Source: Deltaproteobacteria bacterium
GTDB taxonomy: Bacteria; Desulfobacterota; Syntrophia; Syntrophales; UBA2210
NCBI GenBank assembly: GCA_026388515.1
Contig: JAPLJO010000126.1
Span: 1 to 53,563, forward strand
DNA length: 53,563 nt
Direction: 5' to 3'
In this document: in pieces, positions 34,780 to 44,069 of the stretch
Layout of the letters: each line of letters begins with the position of its first letter
Position numbering within the stretch: the stretch's first letter is position 1
Position numbers and translations under genes: made by a program
The notes under the pieces: generated by a model
Database searches by the model: none
Told to the model about the DNA's origin: nothing
What the model saw: the letters and a program-made list of their open reading frames with translations, nothing else

Positions 34780-35817
34780 ATGGGCGACAGGTTACTGGAA
34801 AGGAAAAGAGCTCTCGATATCATCGGCAACTTTCGCCAGGCGAAGGTGCTTGTCGTCGGCGATATCATGGCGGACCAGTTCATATGGGGGAAGGTGTCCA
34901 GGATCTCCCCCGAGGCGCCCGTACCCGTGGTCCGCGTCACCTCGGAAAGCTACCTTTTAGGCGGCTGCACCAATGTGGTGAACAATATTTTCACCGCCGG
35001 GGGGAAGGCCGCCGTCTCGGGCGTTATCGGCGCCGACGCCCTCGGCAACTGGATTGCGGGTGAGCTTTCGAAGAGGGATATCGACACCGGAGGTCTCGTG
35101 ATCGAAGAGGGCCGCCCCACCATCGTCAAGACACGGATTGTCGCCCACGGCCAGCAGGTCGTGCGGTTTGACCGGGAAGTGACCGATGCAATCCGCGCCG
35201 CGAGCACGCGCCGCATCGTCGAGTATGTGAAAGGCATCCGCGATGAAATCGGCGCCATCGTGATTTCCGATTACAGCAAGGGCGTGGTGACGCGGCGTCT
35301 CGTGAACGAGATCAGGAAGGCCATACGGGGGGAAAAGATCGTCCTCTGCGTGGATCCAAAGCAGGACGGATTTTCGCTCTACCGCGATTGTGACGTGATT
35401 ACCCCGAACCATCATGAGGCGGGACGCGCACTTGGCAGAGAGTTCACCACGGCGGAGGATGTGATACGGGGAGGGAAGTCCCTGGTGAAAAAATTCAATT
35501 TCAGGGCGGTGCTCATTACGCGGGGGGAAGAGGGGATGACGCTCTTCGAGCGGACCGGTGATATGATGAATATTCCTACCAAGGCCAAGGAGGTCTACGA
35601 TGTCACGGGCGCCGGCGATACGGTGATCGGGATATTCGCCCTCGCGGCCGCCGCGGGCGCCACCCTGAAGGAGGCCGCGATGATTGCAAATATGGCGGCG
35701 GGAATTGTGGTTGGAAAAGTGGGGACGGCAACGGTCACCCAGCAGGAACTGAAAAGGGTATTTCCTCCCGTACTTACGGCGACGGTGACCCGGAAGGAAC
35801 CGGCGGGGGCGGCATGA
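34780..35817 (+). CDS. rfaE1: D-glycero-beta-D-manno-heptose-7-phosphate kinase
   Basis: A 345-residue PfkB/ribokinase-family enzyme, the kinase half of HldE as a separate protein. I start at ATG 34780; the frame is open 55 codons further up, but that sequence is not conserved in character. Marks: VLVVGDIMADQFIWGKVSRISPEAPVPVV, GGCTNVVNNI, SDYSKGV, and the catalytic C-terminal VTGAGDTVIG. It phosphorylates heptose 7-phosphate at O-1, making the substrate of GmhB, encoded at the far end of the divergent operon. The nucleotidylyltransferase half (rfaE2) is not in the window. Confidence 0.92.
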   Translation: MGDRLLERKRALDIIGNFRQAKVLVVGDIMADQFIWGKVSRISPEAPVPVVRVTSESYLLGGCTNVVNNIFTAGGKAAVSGVIGADALGNWIAGELSKRDIDTGGLVIEEGRPTIVKTRIVAHGQQVVRFDREVTDAIRAASTRRIVEYVKGIRDEIGAIVISDYSKGVVTRRLVNEIRKAIRGEKIVLCVDPKQDGFSLYRDCDVITPNHHEAGRALGREFTTAEDVIRGGKSLVKKFNFRAVLITRGEEGMTLFERTGDMMNIPTKAKEVYDVTGAGDTVIGIFALAAAAGATLKEAAMIANMAAGIVVGKVGTATVTQQELKRVFPPVLTATVTRKEPAGAA

Positions 35818-36368
35818 GCAGGCCCGCATCCCCGGAGGCGGTGAAGCTCATCGCGAGCGTTCTTTCGGCCGACCGGGACGTCATGGCCGGAGCCCTTGCC
35901 ATGCTCGCGGACCGTTTCGGCCCGTTCGATTTCGTGAGTGAGTACCTTCCCTTTGAGTATACCGATTACTACAGAGAGGAGATGGGAGAAGGTCTTTTCA
36001 GGCGGTTCGTTTCCTTCGAGGAACTGGTGCCGCCCGATGACCTGCCCGCCATCAAGCACAGTACCAATGATATGGAGGCCCGTTTCGGAGAGAGAGGCAG
36101 GCGGCGCGTGAATATTGATCCCGGGTACCTTTCGCGGTCTCAGCTTGTCCTCGCCACGGGAAAGCCTTACGCGCACCGGCCCTATCTCAGGGACGGCATC
36201 TACGCGGATGTGACCCTTCTCTTCAGGAACCGTTCATTCCAGGCGCTCGAATGGACCTATCCCGATTATGCCGCGGAGCCGGCACGACACCTCTTTACGA
36301 TGCTGCGGGAACGATATCTCCTGCAGCGCGCCGCGGAGGACAAAGGAAAGGCAGGAAACGACGGATGA
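35814..36368 (+). CDS. DUF4416 family protein
   Basis: A 184-residue soluble protein starting inside the rfaE1 stop (ATGA overlap). The pattern VKLIASVLSADRDVM ... LADRFGPFDFVSEYLPFEYTDYYREEMGEGLFRRF ... VNIDPGYLSRSQLVLATGKPYAHRPYL fits DUF4416, a family common in deltaproteobacteria and relatives and lacking a known function. No signal, membrane segment or metal cluster is visible. Overlapping translation with rfaE1 and yicC indicates co-expression, but does not tell its job. Confidence 0.85.
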   Translation: MSRPASPEAVKLIASVLSADRDVMAGALAMLADRFGPFDFVSEYLPFEYTDYYREEMGEGLFRRFVSFEELVPPDDLPAIKHSTNDMEARFGERGRRRVNIDPGYLSRSQLVLATGKPYAHRPYLRDGIYADVTLLFRNRSFQALEWTYPDYAAEPARHLFTMLRERYLLQRAAEDKGKAGNDG

Positions 36369-37249
36369 TACGAAGCATGACCGGCTACGGCCGGGCTGAA
36401 TCGATGCTGGGCGGCAAGAAAATCGTCGCGGAGATAAAATCGGTCAATCACCGGAACGCGGAAATCGTGACGAGGTTTCCCGGGTTCATGGCCGCCCTCG
36501 AAGTGGAAGCGAAAAAGCTGGTGAGCGGAAAGATTTCCAGGGGGCGCGTGGAAATCACGGTGCGTGTTGATTCGGAACAGTGCGGCTCCGTGGGCGAGAA
36601 GCTCGAGATCAATATGCCGCTCATCCGGAACTATTACGAAACCCTCCGGGAAGTCAAAAAAGAGCTGAAACTGAAAGACGGAATTACGCTTGAGATGATC
36701 GCGGCCCTTAAGGGCGGCATCTCCACCGTCGAGTGTTTCCTCGACGTGGAAGAGGCGCGGCACACGCTTCTGGTAATCATGGAAGAGGCGATGCAGGGTC
36801 TTCAGCAGATGAGGGAGCGGGAAGGTGAGAATCTTCGCGCCGACGTGGAAATGCGCCTCGGTCTCATCCGCAGGCACATGGAAGCGGTGGAGGCAAAGGC
36901 GCCTGAGGTGCCTGTCTGCTGGCGGGACAAGCTCGCGGAGCGCCTGCGTGAACTCACGGGAGGCGCCGGGATTGATGAAATGAGGCTCATGCAGGAAGTC
37001 GCCCTGATGGCCGACAAGTGCGATATTACCGAGGAGATTGTCCGCTTTGCGAGTCACCTCACCCAGTTCGGCGAGCTTCTCGACGGCGACGATGCCGCGG
37101 GGCGCAAGATGGATTTCCTACTCCAGGAAATGCACCGGGAAATCAACACGGTGGGATACAAATGCGCCGACCTTGCCGTTGCCCGCTCCGTTATCGAAGT
37201 AAAAACGGAGCTTGCCAAACTCAGGGAACAGGCGCAAAATATCGAATAA
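36365..37249 (+). CDS. yicC: YicC family endoribonuclease-like protein
   Basis: A 294-residue protein starting at ATG 36365, overlapping the DUF4416 stop. It opens with the family signature IRSMTGYGRAE and ends with the conserved C-terminal block FLLQEMHREINTVGYKCADLAVARSVIEVKTELAKLREQAQN. E. coli YicC is reported as an RNase acting in small-RNA turnover. A neighbouring gmk is the usual arrangement across bacteria. The middle contains a helix-rich Arg/Glu region. Confidence 0.93.
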   Translation: MIRSMTGYGRAESMLGGKKIVAEIKSVNHRNAEIVTRFPGFMAALEVEAKKLVSGKISRGRVEITVRVDSEQCGSVGEKLEINMPLIRNYYETLREVKKELKLKDGITLEMIAALKGGISTVECFLDVEEARHTLLVIMEEAMQGLQQMREREGENLRADVEMRLGLIRRHMEAVEAKAPEVPVCWRDKLAERLRELTGGAGIDEMRLMQEVALMADKCDITEEIVRFASHLTQFGELLDGDDAAGRKMDFLLQEMHREINTVGYKCADLAVARSVIEVKTELAKLREQAQNIE

Positions 37250-37274
37250 ATACGTTGCCGGCAAGGATGGTCTT

Positions 37275-37964
37275 GTGCAGACGGGAAATGATAACATTCC
37301 CCTTCATGAAGTGCCGCCGGGCGGCGGCGGGAATCTCGTGCTGGTGGTGTCCGCGCCCTCGGGCACCGGCAAGACCACGATCTGCCGGGAACTCCTGAAA
37401 CAGGAACCGCAGCTGTCCTTTTCCGTGTCTCACACGACGCGCCCGCCGCGGAGGGCAGAGAAGGACGGCAGGGACTATCATTTTGTCTCCGAGTCCGAAT
37501 TCAGGGAGCGTATCGCCCGCGATGAATTCATCGAATGGGTGGAAAATTTCGGCCACCTTTACGGCACCTCGCGGGATACCGTGAATCAGTGTATCCAGAG
37601 CGGCCGTGATGTGCTCCTCGATGTGGAACCCCGGGGAGCGAAGACGTTGAAGCGTATCTATCCCTGGGGTGTCTTTGTGTTCATGCTCCCGCCCTCGTTT
37701 GCGGTGCTGGCGGAGCGGCTCGGGAGACGGGGGTCTGAAGGCGAGGACATGAGAAAGCAGAGGACCGACAGGGCGGTTGAAGAAATTCGTGAAGCGACGT
37801 GGTACGATTACATCGTGACGAATGATTCGGTTTCTCATACCGTTACGCTGCTTCATTCCATCTATGTAGCGGAAAAAAACCGGAACGTGCAATCGGAACG
37901 CAGGATCGCCGCATTACTGAAAGTGACGGGAGGTATCACACATTATGGCACGCATAACCGTTGA
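37275..37964 (+). CDS. gmk: Guanylate kinase
   Basis: I favour GTG 37275 as start because AAGGA lies seven bases before it, giving 229 residues; an ATG at 37212 inside yicC is the alternative. The P-loop is VVSAPSGTGKTT, followed by SHTTRPPRRAEKDGRDYHFV (GMP-binding), EFIEWVENFGHLYGTS and the lid region. It makes GDP from GMP. A Gly-rich, otherwise unusual 20-residue lead precedes the P-loop. It overlaps rpoZ by 20 bases. Confidence 0.94.
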   Translation: MQTGNDNIPLHEVPPGGGGNLVLVVSAPSGTGKTTICRELLKQEPQLSFSVSHTTRPPRRAEKDGRDYHFVSESEFRERIARDEFIEWVENFGHLYGTSRDTVNQCIQSGRDVLLDVEPRGAKTLKRIYPWGVFVFMLPPSFAVLAERLGRRGSEGEDMRKQRTDRAVEEIREATWYDYIVTNDSVSHTVTLLHSIYVAEKNRNVQSERRIAALLKVTGGITHYGTHNR

Positions 37965-38229
37965 AGACGCCCTCGAGCAGGTCAAGAACAGGTTTGCCCT
38001 GACCATGCTTGCCGCGCAGCGGGTGAGACAGTTGTTCAGGGGTTCAAAACCACTGAGTTTAAAAAAGAGCAACAGGGAGGTGGTGACCGCCCTCAGGGAA
38101 GTCGCCGAAGAAAAAGTGAAATTTGCCCACCCGGAACTCTTTCAGAAGTTCGGGTCGCAGGTGGTGCTGACGAGATCGAAGGAAAAAGATAAGGTAAAAG
38201 CCCTCCCGGAAGGTAAGCATGGCAAGTGA
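37945..38229 (+). CDS. rpoZ: RNA polymerase omega subunit
   Basis: A 94-residue protein with the omega signature MARITVEDALEQV (residues 1-13) and NRFALTMLAAQRVRQL, followed by a helix with NREVVTALREVAEEKV. Omega helps assemble the beta-prime subunit and takes part in ppGpp binding in proteobacteria. It overlaps gmk upstream and pyrF downstream. gmk-rpoZ adjacency is widespread. Confidence 0.93.
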   Translation: MARITVEDALEQVKNRFALTMLAAQRVRQLFRGSKPLSLKKSNREVVTALREVAEEKVKFAHPELFQKFGSQVVLTRSKEKDKVKALPEGKHGK

Positions 38230-38998
38230 AAGCGGCCGGGAACGCCTCATATTCGCCCTCGACATGGCGGATGACGTCGAGGATATCCTGGGGTGGGTAA
38301 GACTCCTCAGTGATCATGTGGGTATGTTTAAAATCGGCAAAGAGGCATTTACCTGTCACGGTCCGTCGCTGGTGGCGAAAGTGCGGGATGCGGGGGGACG
38401 CATATTTCTTGATCTCAAGTATCATGACATTCCCGCCACGGTGGCGCGGGCATCCGAGGCGGCCGTGGGTCTTGGGGTGTCCATGTTCAATGTGCATGCC
38501 CTGGGCGGCGTGCGCATGATGAAGGATACCGCGGACGCGGTGACGAAGAGGGCGGAGGCGCTCGCAGTGGCACGGCCGGTGGTCCTCGCGGTGACGGTGC
38601 TGACGAGCCTTGACGGCGGTGATCTTGCGGATATGGGCTTTGATCGTTCGCCGGGAGACCTCGCCGTTCGTCTCGCGGGGCTTGCGAAAAAGGCGGGTCT
38701 CGACGGCGTAGTGGCCTCGGCGCACGAAGTGGCGCCGCTGCGGCAATCCCTTGGTGACGGATTCATTATTGTCACGCCGGGGATCAGGAGTGCCGCCTCA
38801 GTGCACGGTGACGATCAGAAGAGAGTGCAGACCGCGAAGGATGCGGTACGAAGCGGAGCGGATTACGTCGTGGTGGGACGCCCCATACGGACCGCCGGGA
38901 ACCCGGTGGAGGCGGCCCGTGCAATCACCGAAGAGATAACCGAAGGCCTTCGCCTGCGAAGAGCCGGGAATGACGGCGGGCGGAAAGCGCTTCCCTGA
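38219..38998 (+). CDS. pyrF: Orotidine 5'-phosphate decarboxylase
   Basis: A 259-residue TIM-barrel enzyme. It has LIFALDMADDVE at the N-terminus, FKIGKEAFTCHGP, the catalytic tetrad segment IFLDLKYHDIPATV (about residues 62-75), FNVHALGG, VVLAVTVLTSLD and the phosphate-binding VTPGIRS ... VVVGRPI. It converts OMP to UMP in pyrimidine synthesis. It overlaps rpoZ by 11 bases. The C-terminus has a short Arg/Gly-rich tail. Confidence 0.95.
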   Translation: MASESGRERLIFALDMADDVEDILGWVRLLSDHVGMFKIGKEAFTCHGPSLVAKVRDAGGRIFLDLKYHDIPATVARASEAAVGLGVSMFNVHALGGVRMMKDTADAVTKRAEALAVARPVVLAVTVLTSLDGGDLADMGFDRSPGDLAVRLAGLAKKAGLDGVVASAHEVAPLRQSLGDGFIIVTPGIRSAASVHGDDQKRVQTAKDAVRSGADYVVVGRPIRTAGNPVEAARAITEEITEGLRLRRAGNDGGRKALP

Positions 38999-39010
38999 AA
39001 AAGCGGCATC

Positions 39011-39748
39011 ATGCAGATTATCTACGGTATTCATCCCGTCCTGGAAACCTTGAAACGCACACCCCGTGAAATCGAAAAAATCATCCTCACTTCGGGCAGG
39101 AAGGGAAAAGAGATTGAGGAAATCGTCTCCCGCGCGGAGCGGAACCGCGTTCCTCTCGAATACCGTCACCGTGAGTCGCTGGAGGCAATGACCGGGAGCC
39201 GGGTTCACCAGGGAGTGGCCTGTGTGTGTAAGGACTTTCACTATACCGACGTTGATGAACTGCTTGCCAGATGCCAAAATTCATGCAATGATAGTGTCAT
39301 TCTTCTGCTCGATTGTATTGAGGATCCGCAGAATCTTGGTTCTCTCATTCGCACCGCCCACTGTTTCGGCGTGGACGGCATCATCATTCCGGAGCGCCGC
39401 GCCGCCCCGGTGACGCCCGCGGTTATCAAGGTGTCGGCCGGTGCCGCCCGGTATATACCGATCGCCCGTATCTCGAACCTTGCCGATGTGCTGGATCGTA
39501 TGAAGGAAGCAGGGTTCTGGATATTCGGGACATCTGCGGAGGGCGGACGTCATCTTCGCGGGCTTGAATACGGGAAGAAGGCGGCTCTTGTTCTCGGCGG
39601 CGAAGGAAAGGGCATGAGACCGCTCATACAAAAGAAATGCGATTTTCTGATTTCCATTCCGATGGCCGGGAGTATTGATTCTCTCAATGTAGCGGTGGCC
39701 GGAGGAATTATTATGCATGAAATTATGAGCCGCACCGTGAAATCGTAG
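39011..39748 (+). CDS. rlmB: 23S rRNA (guanosine-2'-O)-methyltransferase, TrmH/SpoU family
   Basis: A 245-residue enzyme: substrate-binding L30e-like N-terminal domain (IYGIHPVLETLKRTP) and a knotted SPOUT domain with motif 1 DCIEDPQNLGSLIRTAHCFG, motif 2 LVLGGEGKGMR and motif 3 ISIPMAGSIDSLNVAVAGGI. By family it methylates G2251 of 23S rRNA; a tRNA-modifying paralogue cannot be excluded. It is 12 bases after pyrF. pyrF and rlmB have no functional link; the run looks like a housekeeping transcription unit. Confidence 0.9.
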   Translation: MQIIYGIHPVLETLKRTPREIEKIILTSGRKGKEIEEIVSRAERNRVPLEYRHRESLEAMTGSRVHQGVACVCKDFHYTDVDELLARCQNSCNDSVILLLDCIEDPQNLGSLIRTAHCFGVDGIIIPERRAAPVTPAVIKVSAGAARYIPIARISNLADVLDRMKEAGFWIFGTSAEGGRHLRGLEYGKKAALVLGGEGKGMRPLIQKKCDFLISIPMAGSIDSLNVAVAGGIIMHEIMSRTVKS

Positions 39749-39820
39749 CTGCGGCGTCAAGGTTTGACGGGTACTCGGGTACTATGCAAACCTGTAACCG
39801 TGAAGAGAAGGGGGATTACC

Positions 39821-41029
39821 ATGCCTGTATATCTGTGGGAAGGGGTCAATCGTAAGAACGAGCAGAAAAAGGGCGAACTGGAAGCGGCAGACGACAGTGC
39901 CGTGAGGATTATGCTCCGCCGGCAGGGGATCAAGATCACCGCCGTCAAGAAAAAACCGGAAGACCTCATGGAAAAATTTCCGCTCTTCAAGCAGAAGGTG
40001 AAGGAAAAAGAGGTGGTCATATTCTCGCGGCAGTTCGCGACGATGATCAACGCCGGTCTTCCCATCCTCCAGTGCCTTGATATTCTCAGCGCGGAAGAGC
40101 CGAACAAGGTATTCAAGAAAATCATCACGGGGCTCAAGGATGACATTGAGGGAGGAAGCTCGCTTACCGACGCGCTGAAAAAACATCCCGAGGTCTTCAA
40201 TGAGCTCTTCATCAATCTCGTGGCCGCCGGCGAGGCGGGCGGTATTCTTGACATCATTCTCAACCGTCTTTCCGCCTACATGGAAAAGGCAATGAAACTC
40301 AAGGGGAAAGTGAAATCAGCCATGACATACCCTCTCGCCACAATGGTGATTGCCATTGCCGTGGTCATCCTGCTTCTCTATAAGGTGGTTCCCGTCTTCG
40401 AGGATATGTTCTCGAGTTTCGGGTCGGCACTGCCCGCGCCCACGCAGTTTCTCGTGGATGCCAGCAAGTTCGTCCAGCACAATATTCTTTATATTATCGG
40501 CACTTTTGTTGCCATCGTGATTATTTTCGTGCGGTACTACCGGACGGAGCGGGGAAGGCTGCAGATAGACACCATGATTCTCAAGGCCCCCGTGTTCGGC
40601 CTGCTGATAAAAAAGGTGGCCGTCGCGAAATTTTCACGGACCCTGTCAACGATGATGTCGAGCGGCGTGCCCATTCTCGAAGGCCTGGAAATCTGCAGCA
40701 AGACGGCGGGAAACAAGGTCATCGAAAACGCCCTGATGGATACGAGAAAAAGCATCAGCGAGGGGAAGACAATCGCGGAACCGCTTGCGAATGCCGGCGT
40801 ATTCCCCTCCATGGTGGTTTCCATGATCGGCGTAGGTGAAAACACCGGCGCCCTCGATGCGATGCTCTCCAAGATTGCCGATTTCTACGATGATGAAGTT
40901 GACTTGGCGGTTGACGCGATGACGTCGCTTCTGGAACCGTTCATGATGGTTTTCATCGGCGGCGTCGTGGGAGGCATGCTGATTGCCCTCTATCTGCCCA
41001 TTTTTACGATGGCGGGGGCGATAGGCTGA
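39821..41029 (+). CDS. pilC: Type IV pilus/type II secretion inner-membrane platform protein (PilC/GspF)
   Basis: A 402-residue protein; ATG 39821 is preceded by AAGGGG and starts at the conserved MPVYLWEG. The architecture is two homologous GspF domains (about 65-190 with FSRQFATMINAGLPILQCLDIL, and about 265-390 with FSRTLSTMMSSGVPILEGLEI) and three membrane helices (about 168-190, 215-240, 372-395). It is the platform at which pilin subunits are extracted by the assembly ATPases. No pilB or pilT gene is next to it, so it is orphaned at the end of this run. Confidence 0.92.
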   Translation: MPVYLWEGVNRKNEQKKGELEAADDSAVRIMLRRQGIKITAVKKKPEDLMEKFPLFKQKVKEKEVVIFSRQFATMINAGLPILQCLDILSAEEPNKVFKKIITGLKDDIEGGSSLTDALKKHPEVFNELFINLVAAGEAGGILDIILNRLSAYMEKAMKLKGKVKSAMTYPLATMVIAIAVVILLLYKVVPVFEDMFSSFGSALPAPTQFLVDASKFVQHNILYIIGTFVAIVIIFVRYYRTERGRLQIDTMILKAPVFGLLIKKVAVAKFSRTLSTMMSSGVPILEGLEICSKTAGNKVIENALMDTRKSISEGKTIAEPLANAGVFPSMVVSMIGVGENTGALDAMLSKIADFYDDEVDLAVDAMTSLLEPFMMVFIGGVVGGMLIALYLPIFTMAGAIG

Positions 41030-41035
41030 AAAAAA

Positions 41036-41112
41036 TGGTCGGGATGGCGCGATTTGAACGCGCGACGCCTGCGTCCCGAACGCAGTGCCCTACCAGGCTG
41101 GGCCACATCCCG
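41036..41112 (-). tRNA. tRNA-Pro (anticodon CGG)
   Basis: A 77-base cloverleaf on the minus strand with the 3' CCA encoded. The acceptor stem CGGGATG pairs fully with CATCCCG; the D-arm has GCCC...GGGC; the anticodon stem CTGCG/CGCAG encloses the loop TTCGGGA, giving anticodon CGG, which reads CCG; the T-arm GCGCG/CGCGC encloses TTCAAAT. It is convergent with pilC, whose stop lies seven bases away. Confidence 0.95.
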
Positions 41113-41248
41113 ACGGTTCACATCCCTATATAATTTGACCGGAAATGTCCATAAAAAAATGGACTTCCGTTGCGCGGTGTGGAAGTCCGCACATTGTTTT
41201 CGTCGGTATTTGATGGTAATGTGGGTGTGAAGTGATTGAGGTGGGACA

Positions 41249-41662
41249 GTGATAATTTACGATTTGCGATGCGAGAAAGAACATACCTTTGAAGGCTGGT
41301 TCAAGGACAACGCCGCATTTGAAGGGCAGAAGAAGAGCTCGCTCATTGTCTGTCCCGTCTGCGGCAGTACGCACATACAGATGGTTCCTTCTTCCATTAC
41401 CTTCATGGGGAAAGACACGCGTGAGCCGCAATCGGTCCGCGGGGAACTCTCGCCCATGAAGACGGTCCGGATGTTCCAGGAATATATCAACAAGACCTTT
41501 GAAGACGTGGGCAGCCGGTTTGCCGAGGTGGCACTGAAAATTCACCGGGGCGAAGACGACCCGAAAAACATACGGGGCGTGACCACGCACGAAGAGGAAA
41601 AAATGCTCGGGGAAGAAGGAGTTGAGTTCATAAAGATTCCTGTTCCCAAGTATGACAGTTAA
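41249..41662 (+). CDS. DUF1178 family protein
   Basis: A 137-residue cytoplasmic protein that opens IYDLRCEKEHTFEGWFKD, with a C-x6-H element and a CPVCGS pair (about residues 35-40), suggesting a small zinc ribbon. The C-terminal part (FAEVALKIHRGEDDPKNIRG, EEGVEFIKIPVPK) is the conserved DUF1178 end. Function unknown. It is followed by a clear terminator and stands alone. Confidence 0.85.
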   Translation: MIIYDLRCEKEHTFEGWFKDNAAFEGQKKSSLIVCPVCGSTHIQMVPSSITFMGKDTREPQSVRGELSPMKTVRMFQEYINKTFEDVGSRFAEVALKIHRGEDDPKNIRGVTTHEEEKMLGEEGVEFIKIPVPKYDS

Positions 41663-41695
41663 CCCGGGACACGGCTCGGGAATTCTGAAAGCGGG

Positions 41696-41722
41696 AAGGG
41701 TCGGAATACGGGCCCTTTTTTT
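41696..41722 (+). terminator. Rho-independent terminator after the DUF1178 gene
   Basis: A seven-pair stem (41696-41702 with 41711-41717, one G-U pair), an eight-base loop and a run of T. It ends 15 bases before the fused cysteine gene, so that gene must be transcribed from a promoter inside or before this region, or by read-through. Confidence 0.75.
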
Positions 41723-41737
41723 GTAAAACGGGGCATT

Positions 41738-44053
41738 ATGAGTGACGCGCGCGGAAATATTCTCGATTTAATCGGGTCCACTCCACTCGTCGAGATCAGG
41801 CGGCTGAATACGGCGAAAAACGTGAAGGTGTTCGCCAAGCTCGAGAGTTTCAATCCCGGGGGATCCATCAAGGACAGGGCGGCTCTCTTCATGATCGAGC
41901 AGGCGGAAAAGCGGGGCGTCCTCTCAAGGGACAAGACTATCCTCGAAGCGACCAGCGGAAATACCGGCATCGGGCTGGCCCTTGTGGCGGCCGCGAAGGG
42001 ATACAAGCTCATGCTCGTGCTCTCGGAGTCCGTCAGCGAAGAGCGGAAGAAGATTCTGAAGGCCCTGGGTGCGGAACTTCACTTCACCCCGGCACGTCTC
42101 GGCACCGACGGCGCCATTGAGGTGGTCTATGAGATGATGAGGGAAAATCCCAACGCCTATTTTGTGCCCGATCAGTTCAATAACGAAGACAATGTGCTGG
42201 CGCATTATTACGGCACGGCGGAGGAAATCTGGCGGCAGACGGACGGCGGGGTGACCATGGTGGTCTCGGCACTGGGGACCACGGGAACAGCCATGGGAAT
42301 CTCCCGGCGGCTGAAAGAGCTGAAGAGCTCCGTCCGTATCGTCGGCGTCGAGCCGTACCTCCATCACCGTATTCAGGGACTCAAGAACATGAAAGAGTCC
42401 TACCGTCCCGGGATTTTCGAAAGATCCCGTCTTGATGAGAAGGTAAACGTGCACGACGACGATGCATTCCGCACGGCGCGCGCCATGGCCCGCGAGGAGG
42501 GACTCTTCGTCGGCATGAGTTCCGGGGCGGCGGTCTTTGCGGCGCTCACGCTCGCGAAGGCCATGCCGGAAGGTGTCATCGTCGCCATATGCCCCGACAG
42601 CGGCGAGCGCTACCTCAGCACGGAGCTTTTCGCCGATAGGGGCGAAACGACGCTGAGAATTTACAACACTCTCACGAAAGCCAGGGATTCCTTCAGGCCG
42701 CTGACCCCCGAAATGGTGCGCATGCATTCCTGCGGACCGACTGTCCACGAGGTGCCCCACATAGGAACCTATCGACGCTTCGTCGTTGCCGACATGATCA
42801 TGCGGTACCTGAAATTCAGGGGATACCGGGTGACACATGTCACCAATATCATCGATATGGCGGACCGCTCCATTAAGGGCGCCGACCAGGCGGGCATGGA
42901 TGTCCGGGAGTACACCGAACGTTTTGTGCAGGTGTTCCGGGACGATGCCCGGAAACTCAACATCGGCGACGGCAATCCCTATCCGCGGGCGAGCGGGCAC
43001 GTGGAGGACATGATCGCGCTGACCGAAAAGCTTGTGGACAAAGGATTCGCCTATGAGAAGCTCCGCTCCGTGTACTTCGATATTTCGCGGCTGGAGGGCT
43101 ACGGGGCGCTCTCCCGTATCGATCTTGAACGGGCCAGGCACACGCAGACCATCGATAACGACGACTATGAAAAAGACAACCCCGCGGATTTTACCCTGCT
43201 CAAGCGCTCAACCCTGGCGGAACTGAAAAAGGGAATCTTCTTCAAGACGAAATGGGGGAATGTTCGGCCGGGCTGGCATCTCGAGTGCGCCGCGATTTCC
43301 ATGAAGTACCTGTCCGCGAATTTCGATATCTACGTGAGCGGAACGGATATCATTTTCCCCCACTGCGAGAACGTCATGGCCATCGGCAGGGCGGCGACGG
43401 GGAAGAACCTTGCGAATTACTGGGTGAACAGCGATCTGGTGATGAGCGAGGGGAAGAAAATGTCCCGTTCCCTCCAGAACGTATTCACCGTTGAAGATCT
43501 TGAAAAAAAAGGGTATAAAGGTACGGAAATCAGGTACTTTCTTCTTAGTACCCATTACCGGAAGCCCCTTCACTTCTCCCTCGGGGCTCTCGATACGGCG
43601 CGGAACACAGTACGGCGGCTCAACGATTTCATACACCGCCTCATCCACTTTACCCCCGGCGAGGGCTGTGGTGAGATCGACCAGCTGATATACGACGTGA
43701 TGAAGGGCTTCGGTGATGCGATGGATGATGATTTCAATATTTCCGGGGCGATGGCAGCCCTCTCTGATTTCACGAGGGTAGTAAATGCACACTTGGCCCG
43801 GAACCGCCTGAACCAGGCGGAACGTGACGGGGTGATGGACACGCTCAGGAAGATTGATACGGTGCTCGGCATGCTCACCTTTGAAGAGGATATGCTCTCC
43901 GAGGAAGCGCGCCGTCTCATCGGTGTCCGTGAAGAGGCGCGCCGCCGCCGCGCGTGGGATGAATCGGACCGCCTGCGCAGAGAGCTTCTCAAAATGGGAA
44001 TTGTCGTCCACGATACGCCCGCCGGGACCACGTGGACACTCAGGCAGCCGTAA
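41738..44053 (+). CDS. Cysteine synthase-cysteinyl-tRNA synthetase fusion
   Basis: One 771-residue frame holds two complete enzymes. Residues 1-305 are a CysK/CysM-type PLP enzyme: IGSTPLVE, NPGGSIKDRAA with the PLP Lys at 45, TSGNTG at 72-77 and GTTGTAMGISR. Residues about 306-771 are a class I synthetase of the CysS family: HSCGPTVHEVPHIGTYRRF with HIGT at 341-344 (HIGH box), GWHLECAAIS and HCEN as zinc ligands, KMSRS at 574-578 and the helical anticodon domain to the end. It could make cysteine from O-acetylserine (or phosphoserine) and sulfide, then charge tRNA-Cys in the same polypeptide. There is no internal stop or frameshift. The second box reads HIGT rather than HIGH. Confidence 0.93.
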   Translation: MSDARGNILDLIGSTPLVEIRRLNTAKNVKVFAKLESFNPGGSIKDRAALFMIEQAEKRGVLSRDKTILEATSGNTGIGLALVAAAKGYKLMLVLSESVSEERKKILKALGAELHFTPARLGTDGAIEVVYEMMRENPNAYFVPDQFNNEDNVLAHYYGTAEEIWRQTDGGVTMVVSALGTTGTAMGISRRLKELKSSVRIVGVEPYLHHRIQGLKNMKESYRPGIFERSRLDEKVNVHDDDAFRTARAMAREEGLFVGMSSGAAVFAALTLAKAMPEGVIVAICPDSGERYLSTELFADRGETTLRIYNTLTKARDSFRPLTPEMVRMHSCGPTVHEVPHIGTYRRFVVADMIMRYLKFRGYRVTHVTNIIDMADRSIKGADQAGMDVREYTERFVQVFRDDARKLNIGDGNPYPRASGHVEDMIALTEKLVDKGFAYEKLRSVYFDISRLEGYGALSRIDLERARHTQTIDNDDYEKDNPADFTLLKRSTLAELKKGIFFKTKWGNVRPGWHLECAAISMKYLSANFDIYVSGTDIIFPHCENVMAIGRAATGKNLANYWVNSDLVMSEGKKMSRSLQNVFTVEDLEKKGYKGTEIRYFLLSTHYRKPLHFSLGALDTARNTVRRLNDFIHRLIHFTPGEGCGEIDQLIYDVMKGFGDAMDDDFNISGAMAALSDFTRVVNAHLARNRLNQAERDGVMDTLRKIDTVLGMLTFEEDMLSEEARRLIGVREEARRRRAWDESDRLRRELLKMGIVVHDTPAGTTWTLRQP

Positions 44054-44069
44054 AAGGGGACTACAGCAC

